From: DASSKW01 sp035701115
Lineage (GTDB): Bacteria > Pseudomonadota > Gammaproteobacteria > Natronospirales > REEB76
Assembly: GCA_035701115.1 (NCBI GenBank)
Contig: DASSOA010000036.1
Coordinates: 1-43,048, forward strand
DNA: 43,048 bases
Direction of reading: 5' to 3'
Position numbers and translations under genes: made by a program. How positions within the stretch are numbered: position 1 is the first letter of the stretch; the number at the start of each line of letters is the position of its first letter. The notes below the pieces were generated by a model. It was not told where the DNA came from. It searched no databases and saw only the letters and a program-made list of their open reading frames with translations. This document shows, piece by piece, positions 1 to 8,148 of the stretch.

Positions 1-237
1 CCATGGGTGGTATAGAGCCAAAGCGTCTGGCCTATAGAAGGAGCTTCGGCCGTCAGGGAGGGTGTAATCAATACGTACGGGCTGGTGATCTACGTCCGCG
101 ACCGAAGGATCAAAATCCAGTAGCGTGTAAAAGTCGCGTTCTAAGCCGCCCTCAAAGGCCGAGGAATCGGGTTGCCCTGCCATAGCGACTCTGCCCGTGA
201 TATGGCGGTAGTTTCTGGGAATCTTGCGAACCGGCAT
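1..237 (-). CDS. tnsA: TnsA-like transposon endonuclease, N-terminal part (runs off the window)
   Basis: The minus strand from 237 encodes 79 codons without a stop and continues beyond base 1. A strong ribosome site (GGGAGAGGAAC) sits directly before the ATG. The product begins MPVRKIPRNYRHITGRV and contains FEGGLERDF (29-35), LLDFDPSV (39-46), QPVRIDY (52-58) and YRPDALALY (68-76). These match the layout of the TnsA N-terminal nuclease domain, in which an acidic residue of the LE motif and the Asp of the xxPD motif are catalytic. TnsA cleaves the 5' strands at the transposon ends, so that TnsA+TnsB elements move by cut-and-paste. The catalytic Lys and the C-terminal domain that contacts TnsC lie outside the window. 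Identification is from motif pattern only. Confidence 0.75.
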   Translation of the reverse strand, partial: MPVRKIPRNYRHITGRVAMAGQPDSSAFEGGLERDFYTLLDFDPSVADVDHQPVRIDYTLPDGRSSFYRPDALALYHPW

Positions 238-274
238 GTTCCTCTCCCTGATATCGCGTCTCTTGGGCGACCCA

Positions 275-381
275 ATTCAGTCGCATCTACTTTATCGATT
301 CTTAGATACAGTTGCAATGTCTTTTGTATTTAATCGCACCATCTATAGGCATATTAAGCTCTAAAAGCCCCTTTTATTGCA
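275..381 (-). repeat. Four TnsB-site-like direct repeats in the transposon end
   Basis: Read on the minus strand inward from the element tip, the copies are TGCAATAAAAG (381-371), TGCGATTAAAT (338-328), TGCAACTGTAT (316-306) and TGCGACTGAAT (285-275). All four share TGCRA and an AT-rich tail and have the same orientation. Start-to-start spacing is 43, 22 and 31 bases. Multiple same-direction transposase sites near each end are characteristic of Tn7-family elements. The last copy lies about 40 bases before the tnsA start, so TnsB binding could also repress tnsA. Confidence 0.55.
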
Positions 382-400
382 AGCAGTTATGGAAGTGAGA

Positions 401-405
401 GCGGT
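401..405. other. Probable target-site duplication GCGGT at the comM junction
   Basis: comM-like coding homology starts with these bases: in the comM frame they complete a Gly-Ser-Tyr-Pro-Arg-Pro-Gly-Glu-Ile run, while the preceding codon gives Ser where Gly is usual. Tn7-family transposons duplicate 5 bp. From memory, the comM islands of Acinetobacter are flanked by ACCGC, the reverse complement of this pentamer. The second copy would lie outside the window. Confidence 0.5.
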
Positions 406-1068
406 TCCTATCCGCGCCCCGGTGAAATTTCGCTGGCGCATCATGGCGTGTTGTTCCTGGACGAACTGCCCGAATTCGACCGGCATGCGCTCGAAGTATT
501 ACGCGAACCGCTGGAAACCGGCAGCATCGTGGTCTCGCGTGCGGCGCGTCAGGCCGAATTTCCGGCGCGCTTTCAGCTGATTGCCGCGATGAACCCGTGT
601 CCATGCGGTTATCTCGGCGATTCGTCCGGGCGCTGCCATTGCACCAGCGATCAGATCCAGCGCTATCGCGCCCGCGTTTCCGGCCCGTTGCTGGATCGCA
701 TTGATCTGCACGTCGAAGTGCCGCGGCTCGCACACGACGTGCTGCGTCCCGGCAGCGAACCCGATGGCGAACCGAGTGAGAAAATCGGCAACCGCGTGAT
801 CGCGGCGCGCCGGCGTCAACAGGCGCGCTGCGGCAAACCCAATGCACGCCTGGCAACCCGGGAAGTCAACCGGTATTGCACGCTTGGTGAAGGCAGTCAC
901 CGGCTGCTGGAGCGCGCCATGGAGCAGCTGGGGTTGTCGGCGCGCGGTTATCACCGGGTGCTGAAAGTGGCGCGCACCATTGCCGATCTCGCCGGCAGTG
1001 ATGTGATCGCCGACGCACATGTTGCCGAAGCAATCGGTTACCGGGTGCTGGACCGCAATGCGTTCTAG
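401..1068 (+). pseudogene. comM: comM (YifB-type AAA+ helicase), C-terminal remnant cut by the transposon
   Basis: The reading frame from 401 gives GSYPRPGEISLAHHG, then VLFLDELPEF (Walker B), a PCPCGY cysteine motif and the C-terminal Mg-chelatase-like domain ending near 1068. About 222 residues remain; intact ComM is about 500. The N-terminal Lon-like fold and the Walker A loop are missing, so the fragment cannot hydrolyse ATP. ComM is a hexameric branch-migration helicase that helps integrate DNA taken up in natural transformation, so the insertion should reduce transformation. The remnant shows no internal frameshift, which suggests the insertion is not ancient. A GTG at 448 could start a shorter product, but this is probably incidental. 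Confidence 0.85.
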
Positions 1069-1150
1069 CCGTCGCCCGACATCCGTTCCGCACACAACCG
1101 GCACCTGCAACTGAAAATCAAGACTGTTCAGCGCCGGACGGCCCGCTACA

Positions 1151-3193
1151 ATGGCCGCCATGCCGCGCCACCCCGTTTCACTCGCTTCGCTCAATCCCGC
1201 ACAACGCAAGGCCGTCACCCACATTGACGGGCCACTGCTGGTGCTGGCGGGTGCCGGCAGCGGCAAGACGCGCGTGATTACGCAAAAGATTGCCTATCTG
1301 GTTGACGCCTGCGGCATCGCGGCCGATCACATTGCCGCTGTCACTTTTACCAACAAGGCGGCACGCGAGATGAAGCAGCGTGTGACCAGGCTGGTCAGTG
1401 CCGAACAGGCGCGCGCCCTGACTGTGTCCACGTTTCATACGTTGGGTCTGAAAATCCTGCGGCAGGAACATGCGCGCATCGGATACAAACGCGGGTTTAC
1501 GCTGTTTGATGCCGAAGACAGCCTCGGCTTGCTGCGCGAACTGCTCAAACTCGACAAGGCCGAGCGCGCCGAAGTACTGGAACGCGCGCAATGGCAGATT
1601 TCCGCGTGGAAAAGCGCCTTGCGTACTCCGGAACAGGTGCTGGCTGACGAATCCGATCCCAACGCGCGGCGTTCCGCGCAGCTGTACGCGGAATACGAGC
1701 GGCATCTCAAGGCCTATAACGCGATGGATTTCGACGATCTGATCGTGCGCCCCGTGCGCCTGCTGGAAGCATTTCCGGATGCGCGCGAAAACTGGCAGAA
1801 CCGTCTGCGTTATCTGCTGGTGGATGAATACCAGGATACCAATGCGGCACAGTACCGCCTGTTAAAACTTCTCGCCGGTCCCCGAGCCGCGTTCACGGTG
1901 GTCGGCGACGACGACCAGTCGATCTATTCCTGGCGCGGCGCCCAGCCGGAAAATCTTTCCTTGCTGAAACAGGATTTCCCGACGCTGCAGGCAGTCAAAC
2001 TTGAACAGAACTATCGTTCGACCCGGCGTATTCTGCGGGTGGCCAATGCACTGATCAGCAACAATCCGCACGTGTTCGAGAAAAAACTCTGGAGCGAACT
2101 GGGCGAAGGCGAACCGGTACGGGTCATGGCATGCAGCGACGCGCAACACGAAGTCGAACGTGTGGTGGCGGAACTGCTGCAGCATCGGCTGGAGCACAAA
2201 CAGCAATTCCGGGACTACGCGGTTCTGTATCGCAGCAACCATCAGTCGCGGCTGTTCGAACGCGCGTTGCGCGAACGCCGCGTGCCGTACCGGCTTGCCG
2301 GCGGTACGTCGTTTTTCGATCGCGCTGAAGTCCGTGATCTGGTGGCGTACCTGCGACTGCTGGTGAATCCCGACGACGACAGCGCGTTCCTGAGAGTGGT
2401 GAACGTGCCGCGCCGCGAGATCGGTGCCGCGACGCTGGAGAAATTGGGCGGCTACGCGGGTAAGCGGGGCATAAGCCTGTTTTCCGCCTGCTTCGAACTC
2501 GGTGTGCGCGAATGCCTAACGGCACAGGCCGCGGCCCGGCTGCACGAATTCGGAACCTGGATCTCGCGGGTTGCCGAGCACGCCGAACATGAATCTGCCG
2601 CTCACGTCATGAAAGAACTGCTTGAGTACACACGTTACGCGGACTGGTTGCGCGACAACGCACGTGATCCCAAAGCGGCGGAAAAGAAACTGGAGAACGT
2701 GGACGAATTCACCGGCTGGTTGTCGCGTCCGTCAACCGAACCGGGCGAGGAGCGCACGCTGGCCGACACGCTGGCACAGTTGTCGCTGATGGACATGCTG
2801 GATCGCAACAAGGATGAAGATGCGGGCGATGCGGTCAGTCTGATGACGCTGCATGCGGCAAAAGGCCTGGAATTCCCGCACGTGTTTCTGGTGGGCATGG
2901 AAGAAGAGTTGCTTCCGCATCGCAACAGCATGGAAGGCGAAAACGTGGATGAAGAGCGCCGGCTTGCGTATGTCGGCATCACTCGCGCGCAGCGCACGCT
3001 GACGTTGAGCTATGCGGCCAGGCGCCGCAAGTACGGTGAGGACAGGGATTGTGAACCGAGCAGGTTTCTCAAGGAATTACCTGAATCCGATCTGCAGTGG
3101 TCCGATGCGGCACGGCCGGTGACTGACGCCGAACGCCAACAGCACGGACGTCTGTATCTGGATCAGATACGCGGTCTGCTTGCCGACACCTGA
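1151..3193 (+). CDS. rep: ATP-dependent DNA helicase Rep
   Basis: A 680-residue superfamily 1A 3'-5' helicase, close in length to E. coli Rep (673). Walker A is AGAGSGKT at residues 33-40. Motif Ia (VTFTNKAAREMK), motif II (DEYQDTN, near 226), motif III (VVGDDDQSIYSWRGA), motif V (LHAAKGLEFPHVFLVG) and motif VI (RRLAYVGITRAQ) are all in order. Rep removes proteins ahead of the replisome and is used in restart. Its location after comM and before a c5-type cytochrome matches gammaproteobacterial gene order and favours Rep over UvrD, which also usually has a longer C-terminus. An ATG nine bases downstream (1160) is an alternative start. The gene converges on the cytochrome gene. Confidence 0.9.
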   Translation: MAAMPRHPVSLASLNPAQRKAVTHIDGPLLVLAGAGSGKTRVITQKIAYLVDACGIAADHIAAVTFTNKAAREMKQRVTRLVSAEQARALTVSTFHTLGLKILRQEHARIGYKRGFTLFDAEDSLGLLRELLKLDKAERAEVLERAQWQISAWKSALRTPEQVLADESDPNARRSAQLYAEYERHLKAYNAMDFDDLIVRPVRLLEAFPDARENWQNRLRYLLVDEYQDTNAAQYRLLKLLAGPRAAFTVVGDDDQSIYSWRGAQPENLSLLKQDFPTLQAVKLEQNYRSTRRILRVANALISNNPHVFEKKLWSELGEGEPVRVMACSDAQHEVERVVAELLQHRLEHKQQFRDYAVLYRSNHQSRLFERALRERRVPYRLAGGTSFFDRAEVRDLVAYLRLLVNPDDDSAFLRVVNVPRREIGAATLEKLGGYAGKRGISLFSACFELGVRECLTAQAAARLHEFGTWISRVAEHAEHESAAHVMKELLEYTRYADWLRDNARDPKAAEKKLENVDEFTGWLSRPSTEPGEERTLADTLAQLSLMDMLDRNKDEDAGDAVSLMTLHAAKGLEFPHVFLVGMEEELLPHRNSMEGENVDEERRLAYVGITRAQRTLTLSYAARRRKYGEDRDCEPSRFLKELPESDLQWSDAARPVTDAERQQHGRLYLDQIRGLLADT

Positions 3194-3225
3194 TGAGGAT
3201 ACCTTCCTGATCTCCAGAAAGCAGA

Positions 3226-3250
3226 GGCCGCCCGAAGGCGGCCTTTCTTT
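3226..3250. terminator. Rho-independent terminator between rep and the cytochrome gene
   Basis: The stem is GGCCGCC (3226-3232) and GGCGGCC (3237-3243) with a CGAA tetraloop, followed by TTTCTTT. It lies 33 bases after the rep stop and 24 before the end of the convergent cytochrome gene, so it can serve both. The T tract favours rep. Confidence 0.85.
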
Positions 3251-3273
3251 GCGTTCGAATCAATTTGGCCGGT

Positions 3274-3801
3274 TCAATGCTTGATAAGCCTGGCGCCGCC
3301 GCTCTGACTGATCATGTATTCCATGGCCTTGATGACTTCGGCATCGCTCAACGCCGGGTTGTTGCCCTTGGCCGGCATGTTCTTGTAGCCGTGCAACGCA
3401 TGTTGTTCGAGCGTTTTGAGACCCTGGGTCAGACGCGGACCCCAGGCGGACTTGTCGCCGATTTTCGGTGCGCCCAGGGCGCCGGTACTGTGACAGGCCG
3501 AGCAGGTCCCTTCCCAGATTTCCTTGCCCGATTTGGGCTTGCCGCCGGCGGCCGCTGCCGTCGGCATGGCAGTCGGCATCTGGGTCGCTGCATTGCCGGA
3601 GATCTGCACGTCGCCGACCGGCGCGAGACGCTGGTCAATCAGCGTTTCCTTGACCGCACCACCGCGGTCGTAGGCGCCGGGCGTGTGGTTCGCGATTGAT
3701 GTCGCAAGCCAATAGGCGATGATGGCAATCGCTGCCAGAATGCCCATGACAAGCATGAAGGTGTCGAAGAAATGCTGATCGTGATGATTCCCGTGTTCCA
3801 C
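3274..3801 (-). CDS. Membrane-anchored c5-type cytochrome c
   Basis: A 175-residue protein starting with GTG after an AGGGGA ribosome site. An N-terminal hydrophobic segment (about 12-34) works as a membrane anchor. A Gly/Ala/Pro-rich linker (about 70-90) follows, then one haem-binding motif CSACH (about 100-104) and a distal Met in NMPAKGNN, the usual His/Met ligation of class I cytochromes. Two Cys are expected in c5 proteins to form a haem-side disulfide; I see only the CxxCH pair, so c5-like is safer than c5. It acts at the periplasmic face, carrying electrons towards terminal oxidases. The gene is monocistronic and converges with rep. Confidence 0.8.
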   Translation of the reverse strand: MEHGNHHDQHFFDTFMLVMGILAAIAIIAYWLATSIANHTPGAYDRGGAVKETLIDQRLAPVGDVQISGNAATQMPTAMPTAAAAGGKPKSGKEIWEGTCSACHSTGALGAPKIGDKSAWGPRLTQGLKTLEQHALHGYKNMPAKGNNPALSDAEVIKAMEYMISQSGGARLIKH

Positions 3802-3896
3802 GGCGATCCCCTGTCGGAAGTTCGGTTGCGGCGCGAGGCGATGCGCCGGATTGGGGCGGCATTATATAGCCTGCTGTGTAGCCAGGGAAACGCCGC

Positions 3897-4808
3897 CTAG
3901 CGGGCGTTTGGCCCGCGTTTCGCGGTCGCGTGGTCGATTTCAAGCTTGTCCAGAAACGCACTGGCCGCCGGCGGGAGGTGCGTGTCCTTGAGCCAAAGGG
4001 CAAACATCGGACGTTTTATCTGAATTCCCTTCAGCTTCAAGGTTGAAAGCGTCCCGCGAGCCAGCTCGTCGCCGACACAAAGTAACGACAGCCACGCCAT
4101 TCCGCTGCCGGCAATTACCGCGCGCTTTATGGCTTCACTGCTGCCCATCTCGAGCGTTTCGTTCGCGGTAATCCCGTGCGACTGCAGCGCCTGTTCCACG
4201 ATGGCGCGCGTTCCCGAGCCCGCTTCGCGCAACACCATCTGGACGCCGGTCAGTTCCTGCGGCCGAATGTCACGGCGCCGGGCCAGCGGGTGCGCGGCGG
4301 CGACCACGGCGACGATTTCATCCTGCATGAACTGATGCGTGTCGAATCCCCCGGCCTTGACCGGCCCTTCCACAAAGCCGAGCGCGATCCGGTGTTCCAG
4401 GAGATGCTGCTCGATGCTGCTCGTGTTCCCGACTTCCAGCGAAAGCTTGAGGCCCGGGTGCTCGCGGTGGAATTCCGCGACCCGGGACGGCAGCACGTAC
4501 ATCCCGAGCGTGCTGCTGGCGCCGATGGCGAGGCGGCCGCCGCGCAAGTCGGCCAGCTCTTCCAGCGCGGATTGCGCCGCCTGTTCAAGCGCGAAAATGC
4601 GTCTGGCGTAATCGAACAGCAGCTCGCCCGCCTCGGTGAGCCGCACACCGCGCGGAAGCCGGTCGAAAAGCGTCAGGCCAAGACGCCGCTCCAGTTCGCC
4701 CAGCTCGCGGGACACCGCCGGTTGGCTTACGAACAGGCGGGTAGCGGCGGCGCTGATGCTTCCGCTTTGGGCCACCGCATGAAAGACCGCGAGATGTCTG
4801 AGATTCAT
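3897..4808 (-). CDS. LysR-family transcription regulator
   Basis: A 303-residue protein with the normal LysR layout. The N-terminal winged helix (1-60) contains AAATRLFVSQPAVSRELGEL (recognition helix), and a linker helix leads into a periplasmic-binding-like effector domain (about 90-295). The phrases VGNTSSIEQHLLEHRIALGFVEG and REAGSGTRAIVEQAL are typical of the CysB/CbbR-like group, whose ligands are often small anions or metabolites. It is divergent from the DsrE / binding protein / TsdBA set with 147 bases between, the usual position for a LysR protein that controls its neighbour. That control, and a sulfur-compound effector, are inferences from position. Confidence 0.88.
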   Translation of the reverse strand: MNLRHLAVFHAVAQSGSISAAATRLFVSQPAVSRELGELERRLGLTLFDRLPRGVRLTEAGELLFDYARRIFALEQAAQSALEELADLRGGRLAIGASSTLGMYVLPSRVAEFHREHPGLKLSLEVGNTSSIEQHLLEHRIALGFVEGPVKAGGFDTHQFMQDEIVAVVAAAHPLARRRDIRPQELTGVQMVLREAGSGTRAIVEQALQSHGITANETLEMGSSEAIKRAVIAGSGMAWLSLLCVGDELARGTLSTLKLKGIQIKRPMFALWLKDTHLPPAASAFLDKLEIDHATAKRGPNAR

Positions 4809-4830
4809 ATATCAGAAAAGTATAGCAAGC

Positions 4831-4874
4831 ATGCGAATTATGTATTTGTTCTATTGCATCGGGCCGATTACATT
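4831..4874 (+). promoter_or_regulatory. Candidate promoter and LysR operator for the DsrE-SBP-TsdBA genes
   Basis: A -35-like TTGTTC (4846-4851) and a -10-like TACATT (4869-4874) are spaced by 17 bases. An interrupted dyad, ATGCGAAT (4831-4838) and ATTGCAT (4853-4859), straddles the -35, where a LysR protein would bind. The region is AT-rich against GC-rich genes. Motif matches only. Confidence 0.4.
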
Positions 4875-4955
4875 TTGTGCGGAGTAAAGACCGTGCGTCC
4901 GCCAATGGGCGTCCGGTTTACACCTGCTTTCTACCCTGCGCTTTGGAGAACTCTC

Positions 4956-5510
4956 ATGCGTCACTCTTCCAGTTTGATTTTGGGCCTGCTGGCTTTCGCT
5001 GCCTTCAGCTTCAACCCGGCTCAGGCGGCCGACACGCAATGGACCTTTCCGGCAATCGCAAAGTACGGACCGGTGCACCCACTGCCCCATGCAGCCGTGC
5101 AGCCGAACAAGCAACACGTGTACAAGGCATTGTTTGACGTGACTTCGGATATCAAGGATCCCTCCAAGCCGGAACCGGGCCTTGATCACGTGGCGCGCGC
5201 AGTGAACGTGTTTGCCTCGGCGGGTGTACCGCTGAAGAACCTTCACTTTGTTGCGATCCTGCATGGACCGGCCACGCCTGCAATTCTCGACAACGAGGCC
5301 TACAAGAAAAAATACGGCGTGGATAACCCGAACATCCCATTGATCGATGCACTGCGCAAAGCCGGCGTGCATGTTGATGTGTGCGGCCAGGCGCTCGCCG
5401 ATCTCGGCTTCGCGCATTCCGAGGTTTACAAGAATGTCCGCATCGATCTGTCGGCGCTGGCGACCGTCGTTGTCTACGGCAACATGGGTTATCCGTACGT
5501 CAAGCAGTAA
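4956..5510 (+). CDS. Exported DsrE/DsrF-like protein
   Basis: A 184-residue protein with a clear signal peptide (1-24, ending NPAQA). The mature part has the DsrE-like alpha/beta fold: KALFDVTS, LDHVARAVNVFASAGVP, HFVAILHGPATPAIL, and a single Cys in VDVCGQALAD (about residue 148). This corresponds to the conserved Cys that carries sulfane sulfur in DsrE/TusD proteins. Cytoplasmic DsrE proteins relay sulfur; exported members are common but poorly characterised. ATG 4956 is chosen because GGAG lies just upstream and the signal peptide starts there; the open frame extends further up but through the LysR promoter. It heads a set with an oxyanion-binding-like protein and a thiosulfate dehydrogenase-like cytochrome, so a role in periplasmic sulfur chemistry is plausible. 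Confidence 0.8.
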   Translation: MRHSSSLILGLLAFAAFSFNPAQAADTQWTFPAIAKYGPVHPLPHAAVQPNKQHVYKALFDVTSDIKDPSKPEPGLDHVARAVNVFASAGVPLKNLHFVAILHGPATPAILDNEAYKKKYGVDNPNIPLIDALRKAGVHVDVCGQALADLGFAHSEVYKNVRIDLSALATVVVYGNMGYPYVKQ

Positions 5511-5566
5511 GCCGGTTACTTGATTATCCGGGAGCAGCGTCGCTCGTTCGCTATCAGGAGAGGATC

Positions 5567-6580
5567 ATGTCGACAGGATTCTTGCGTTATTTACTGATTG
5601 GCGCATTTGCGGCGCTGCTCCTTGGAACGCTGAGCCCCGCCTTCGCGGCGGGGCCACAAACCAGCGTTCATCAGGATTCCCGGTACATGCAGGACTTTCC
5701 CAGGGAGCTGCTGGACGTGCAGCCGCCTTGGAACGCGCCCATCTATGACGGGACCGAAGTGACGGTGCCGGGCCTGGAAAACGTGCCCGATATCCATGGC
5801 GACATCAATGATCCACAACTGGTTATCTATTTTGCCGGCAATCAGTACATGGTGGTTACACGTCTCATGAATGAATTCATGAAGGCAAACCCCGAATACC
5901 GGCATGTCGTCGCTTTTACTTTTCCGCCCGGCCGCCTGATCACGTCGCTCGAGCGTGGCCAGGGGATTCTTCTGGGCAACATGCGCATCACACTCAAGCC
6001 CGATATCCTGGCCGCAGGCCAGGGCAGCATGAAGACGTTGCAGGACCAGCATCACTGGTTCGAGCGCACCGAGGTGTATGCCAGGAACAGGCTTGCCATC
6101 ATGGTCTACAAGGGCAATCCGAAACACGTTACCGGTCTCAAGAGTCTCGCCGAGCCGGCTCTCCGGCTATGCATGCCGAATCCGGAATGGGAAGGCATCG
6201 CCAAGCATGCCATCATGCCGGCGCTGAAAGAAGCCGGCGGCGAAGCGCTGGTCAATACCGTGTACCACGACAAGGTCACAAACGGCACGACGTTCCTGAC
6301 GCATATTCATCATCGTGAAACGCCGATACGCATCATGGAAAAACGATGTGATGCAGGCGTCGTGTGGTACACCGAGGCGTACTTCCATGACCGGATGATG
6401 CATCATCCGATTTCGACCGTGACGATTCCGGACCGCGACAACAAGGTTGTCGGCTATACCGCGGGCCAGATGAAAGACGCGCCGCACCCGGCGGCGGCCA
6501 AGGCGTTCATGAGTTTCCTGATGAGCCCGGCGGGGCAGGCGATTTATACGAATTACCGTTTTCTGCCGCCCGGGAAATGA
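5567..6580 (+). CDS. Exported ModA-like solute-binding protein
   Basis: A 337-residue protein after a strong AGGAGAGG site, with signal peptide 1-28 (ending PAFAA). The body resembles type II periplasmic binding proteins of the molybdate/sulfate kind: LVIYFAGNQYMVVTRLMNEF, LITSLERGQGILLGNMR, RNRLAIMVYKGNPKHVTGLKSL, a region of the IMEKRCDAGVVWYTEAY type, and a C-terminal AKAFMSFLMSPAGQAIYTNYRF. No ABC permease or ATPase is nearby, so it may act as a sensor or scavenging protein, or use a transporter encoded elsewhere. It lies 56 bases after the DsrE-like gene, and its stop overlaps the start of the cytochrome gene (ATGA). The ligand is unknown; an inorganic oxyanion fits the context. Confidence 0.75.
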   Translation: MSTGFLRYLLIGAFAALLLGTLSPAFAAGPQTSVHQDSRYMQDFPRELLDVQPPWNAPIYDGTEVTVPGLENVPDIHGDINDPQLVIYFAGNQYMVVTRLMNEFMKANPEYRHVVAFTFPPGRLITSLERGQGILLGNMRITLKPDILAAGQGSMKTLQDQHHWFERTEVYARNRLAIMVYKGNPKHVTGLKSLAEPALRLCMPNPEWEGIAKHAIMPALKEAGGEALVNTVYHDKVTNGTTFLTHIHHRETPIRIMEKRCDAGVVWYTEAYFHDRMMHHPISTVTIPDRDNKVVGYTAGQMKDAPHPAAAKAFMSFLMSPAGQAIYTNYRFLPPGK

Positions 6581-8076
6581 ATGGTGCAGGTATGCCTCAC
6601 ATGAAAACAGCTTTGATCGTCATGTTCGCCGTGGTCGCGGCGACGGCACAAACGGCAACAGCCACAACACCTCCGTCGAAACTGGCCATCTGCACTGCGT
6701 GCCACGGTCCCCAATTGGCCGGCGGCCAGGGAATGTATCCTCGCCTTGCCGGTCAACCGGAGCAATATCTGTATCAGCAGCTGCAGAATTTTCACAACGG
6801 CAGCCGCAACAATCAGCTCATGACGCCGGTGGCGCGCGGACTCGGCGATGCCGACATGCGGCAACTGGCCGCCTACCTGAGCACGCTCCAATCACCCTAT
6901 GCGAAACAGACCGCTGCAACACCTGTGGCTGCAGAACTTGAACGCGGACGCACCCTGGCGACGGCCGGCAATTGGTCGCACGGCGTTCCGGCCTGTGTGA
7001 GTTGCCACGCGCCGGATCTCGGCGGTGTTGCGCCCTCCATTCCGGCATTGGCCGGGCAACCTGTTCAATATCTCACCGGTGCGTTGCAACGCTTGCAATC
7101 CACGGCAGACGCGTCACTGGCTGCGCAGACCATGCATAACATTGCACGTGCACTTACGCCAGATGACATCAAGGCGGTGGCTGCCTATATCGGTTCGCTG
7201 AAGCAAGGCGAACAGGTGGCAACGGTCAGACCCGCCTTCAACAATGCCTATCATCCTGCTGCACAATCCCCCGACAATTTCACTCCGCCACCGCTCGATG
7301 CAATTCCGTCCGGTCCCGACGGCGAAGCTGTCTGGCAGGGTCTGCAGTTGCTTGAACATACCAGTGCGCTGGCCAAAGGCTACGTCGGCAACGACCTCAA
7401 TTGCGTGAACTGTCACGTAAACCAGGGCCGTCAGATGGATTCCGCACCAATGTGGGCGGCTTACGTTACGTATCCGAAGTACCGCAGCAAGAACAGGAAA
7501 GTGAACACCATCGAAGAACGCATTCAGGGCTGTTTCCGTTTCAGCATGAACGGCAAACCGCCCGCAGCCGACAGTGCCGAAATGAAATCGCTGGTCACGT
7601 ATTTTCACTGGCTCGCCACCGGGCTGCCGGTCGGCATCACGCCCAAAGGTGCCGGCTATCCCAAGCTCGCGTCAGCGCCGCGGTCGCCGAGCATCGAACG
7701 CGGCAGACACGTATTCGCATCGAATTGCGCGATGTGCCACGGCGATGACGGTCAGGGCAGGTCGGCGCGAGGCGCGCAGGTTTTTCCGCCGCTGTGGGGC
7801 GCACGCTCATTCAACTGGGGCGCGGGGATGACCAGGATCAGCACGGCGGCGGCCTTTATACATGCAAATATGCCGTACGGCGGGGGTCGGAAATTGAGTC
7901 TGCAAGAAGCATGGGATGTGGCGGCATTTGTGGACAGTCGCCCCCGCCCGCAGGACCCCCGGTTCAATGGCAATGTCGAGCAGACCCGCCGGAAATATCA
8001 CGCGACGGACAGCTACTACGGCAAGGTTGTAGATGGAAAACTGCTGGGTGGCTCCGACTCGCAGGGGCATCATTAG
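6577..8076 (+). CDS. tsdA: Four-haem TsdB-TsdA-like fused thiosulfate dehydrogenase
   Basis: A 499-residue exported cytochrome with four CxxCH sites. CTACH (39-43) and CVSCH (about 140) lie in a cytochrome c4-like N-terminal half with repeated PRLAGQPEQYL and PALAGQPVQYL phrases. CVNCH (about 276) and CAMCH (about 384) lie in a TsdA-like C-terminal half. That half has LNCVNCHVNQGR, TYPKYRSKNRKVNTIEERI and GCFRFSMNGK; in TsdA the Cys of the last motif is the unusual haem ligand of the active site. TsdA joins two thiosulfates to tetrathionate (or the reverse), and TsdB is its c4-type electron acceptor, so this is a natural TsdB-TsdA chain. The start overlaps the previous stop; ATGs at 6592 and 6601 are alternatives. 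Confidence 0.82.
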   Translation: MNGAGMPHMKTALIVMFAVVAATAQTATATTPPSKLAICTACHGPQLAGGQGMYPRLAGQPEQYLYQQLQNFHNGSRNNQLMTPVARGLGDADMRQLAAYLSTLQSPYAKQTAATPVAAELERGRTLATAGNWSHGVPACVSCHAPDLGGVAPSIPALAGQPVQYLTGALQRLQSTADASLAAQTMHNIARALTPDDIKAVAAYIGSLKQGEQVATVRPAFNNAYHPAAQSPDNFTPPPLDAIPSGPDGEAVWQGLQLLEHTSALAKGYVGNDLNCVNCHVNQGRQMDSAPMWAAYVTYPKYRSKNRKVNTIEERIQGCFRFSMNGKPPAADSAEMKSLVTYFHWLATGLPVGITPKGAGYPKLASAPRSPSIERGRHVFASNCAMCHGDDGQGRSARGAQVFPPLWGARSFNWGAGMTRISTAAAFIHANMPYGGGRKLSLQEAWDVAAFVDSRPRPQDPRFNGNVEQTRRKYHATDSYYGKVVDGKLLGGSDSQGHH

Positions 8077-8084
8077 CCGATGAA

Positions 8085-8114
8085 TTGGACGACTGCGGCG
8101 GTTCGCGCTATGCT
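8085..8114 (+). promoter_or_regulatory. Sigma-70-type promoter for the tRNA-Arg locus
   Basis: TTGGAC (8085-8090) and TATGCT (8109-8114) are separated by 18 bases. The predicted start near 8121 is just before the truncated tRNA copy at 8130. No equally good promoter is visible immediately before the intact tRNA. Confidence 0.5.
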
Positions 8115-8129
8115 TTCGCCCCTTTTCGT

Positions 8130-8148
8130 GCGCCCGTAGCTCAGCTGG
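8130..8148 (+). pseudogene. 5' fragment of tRNA-Arg (19 bases)
   Basis: These 19 bases are identical to the first 19 of the intact tRNA at 8268 (acceptor strand, GCTC of the D stem, start of the D loop). After base 8148 similarity stops and no anticodon or T arm follows, so it cannot make a tRNA. It marks a partial duplication 138 bases upstream of the functional gene. Confidence 0.7.

Larger units (their letters stand above)
1..400 (-). mobile_element. End of a Tn7-like transposon inserted in comM
   Basis: This stretch is visibly more AT-rich than the rest of the window and ends where comM homology begins. It holds the 5' part of a tnsA-like gene reading away from comM, preceded by about 160 bases with four direct copies of a TGCRAYTRWAT-like motif, as expected for the TnsB-binding end of a Tn7-family element. 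In Tn7, tnsA is the gene nearest the right end and points inward, which is the arrangement here. Tn6022/AbaR-type elements are known to use comM as their attachment site. The exact tip is inferred at base 400; the terminal bases do not show the usual TGT of Tn7, so the tip could be off by a few bases. Confidence 0.75.

Noticed and set aside
3..185. Plus-strand 60-codon ORF at the left edge
   Set aside because: Opposite to the tnsA-like frame, which has matching motifs and a strong ribosome site.
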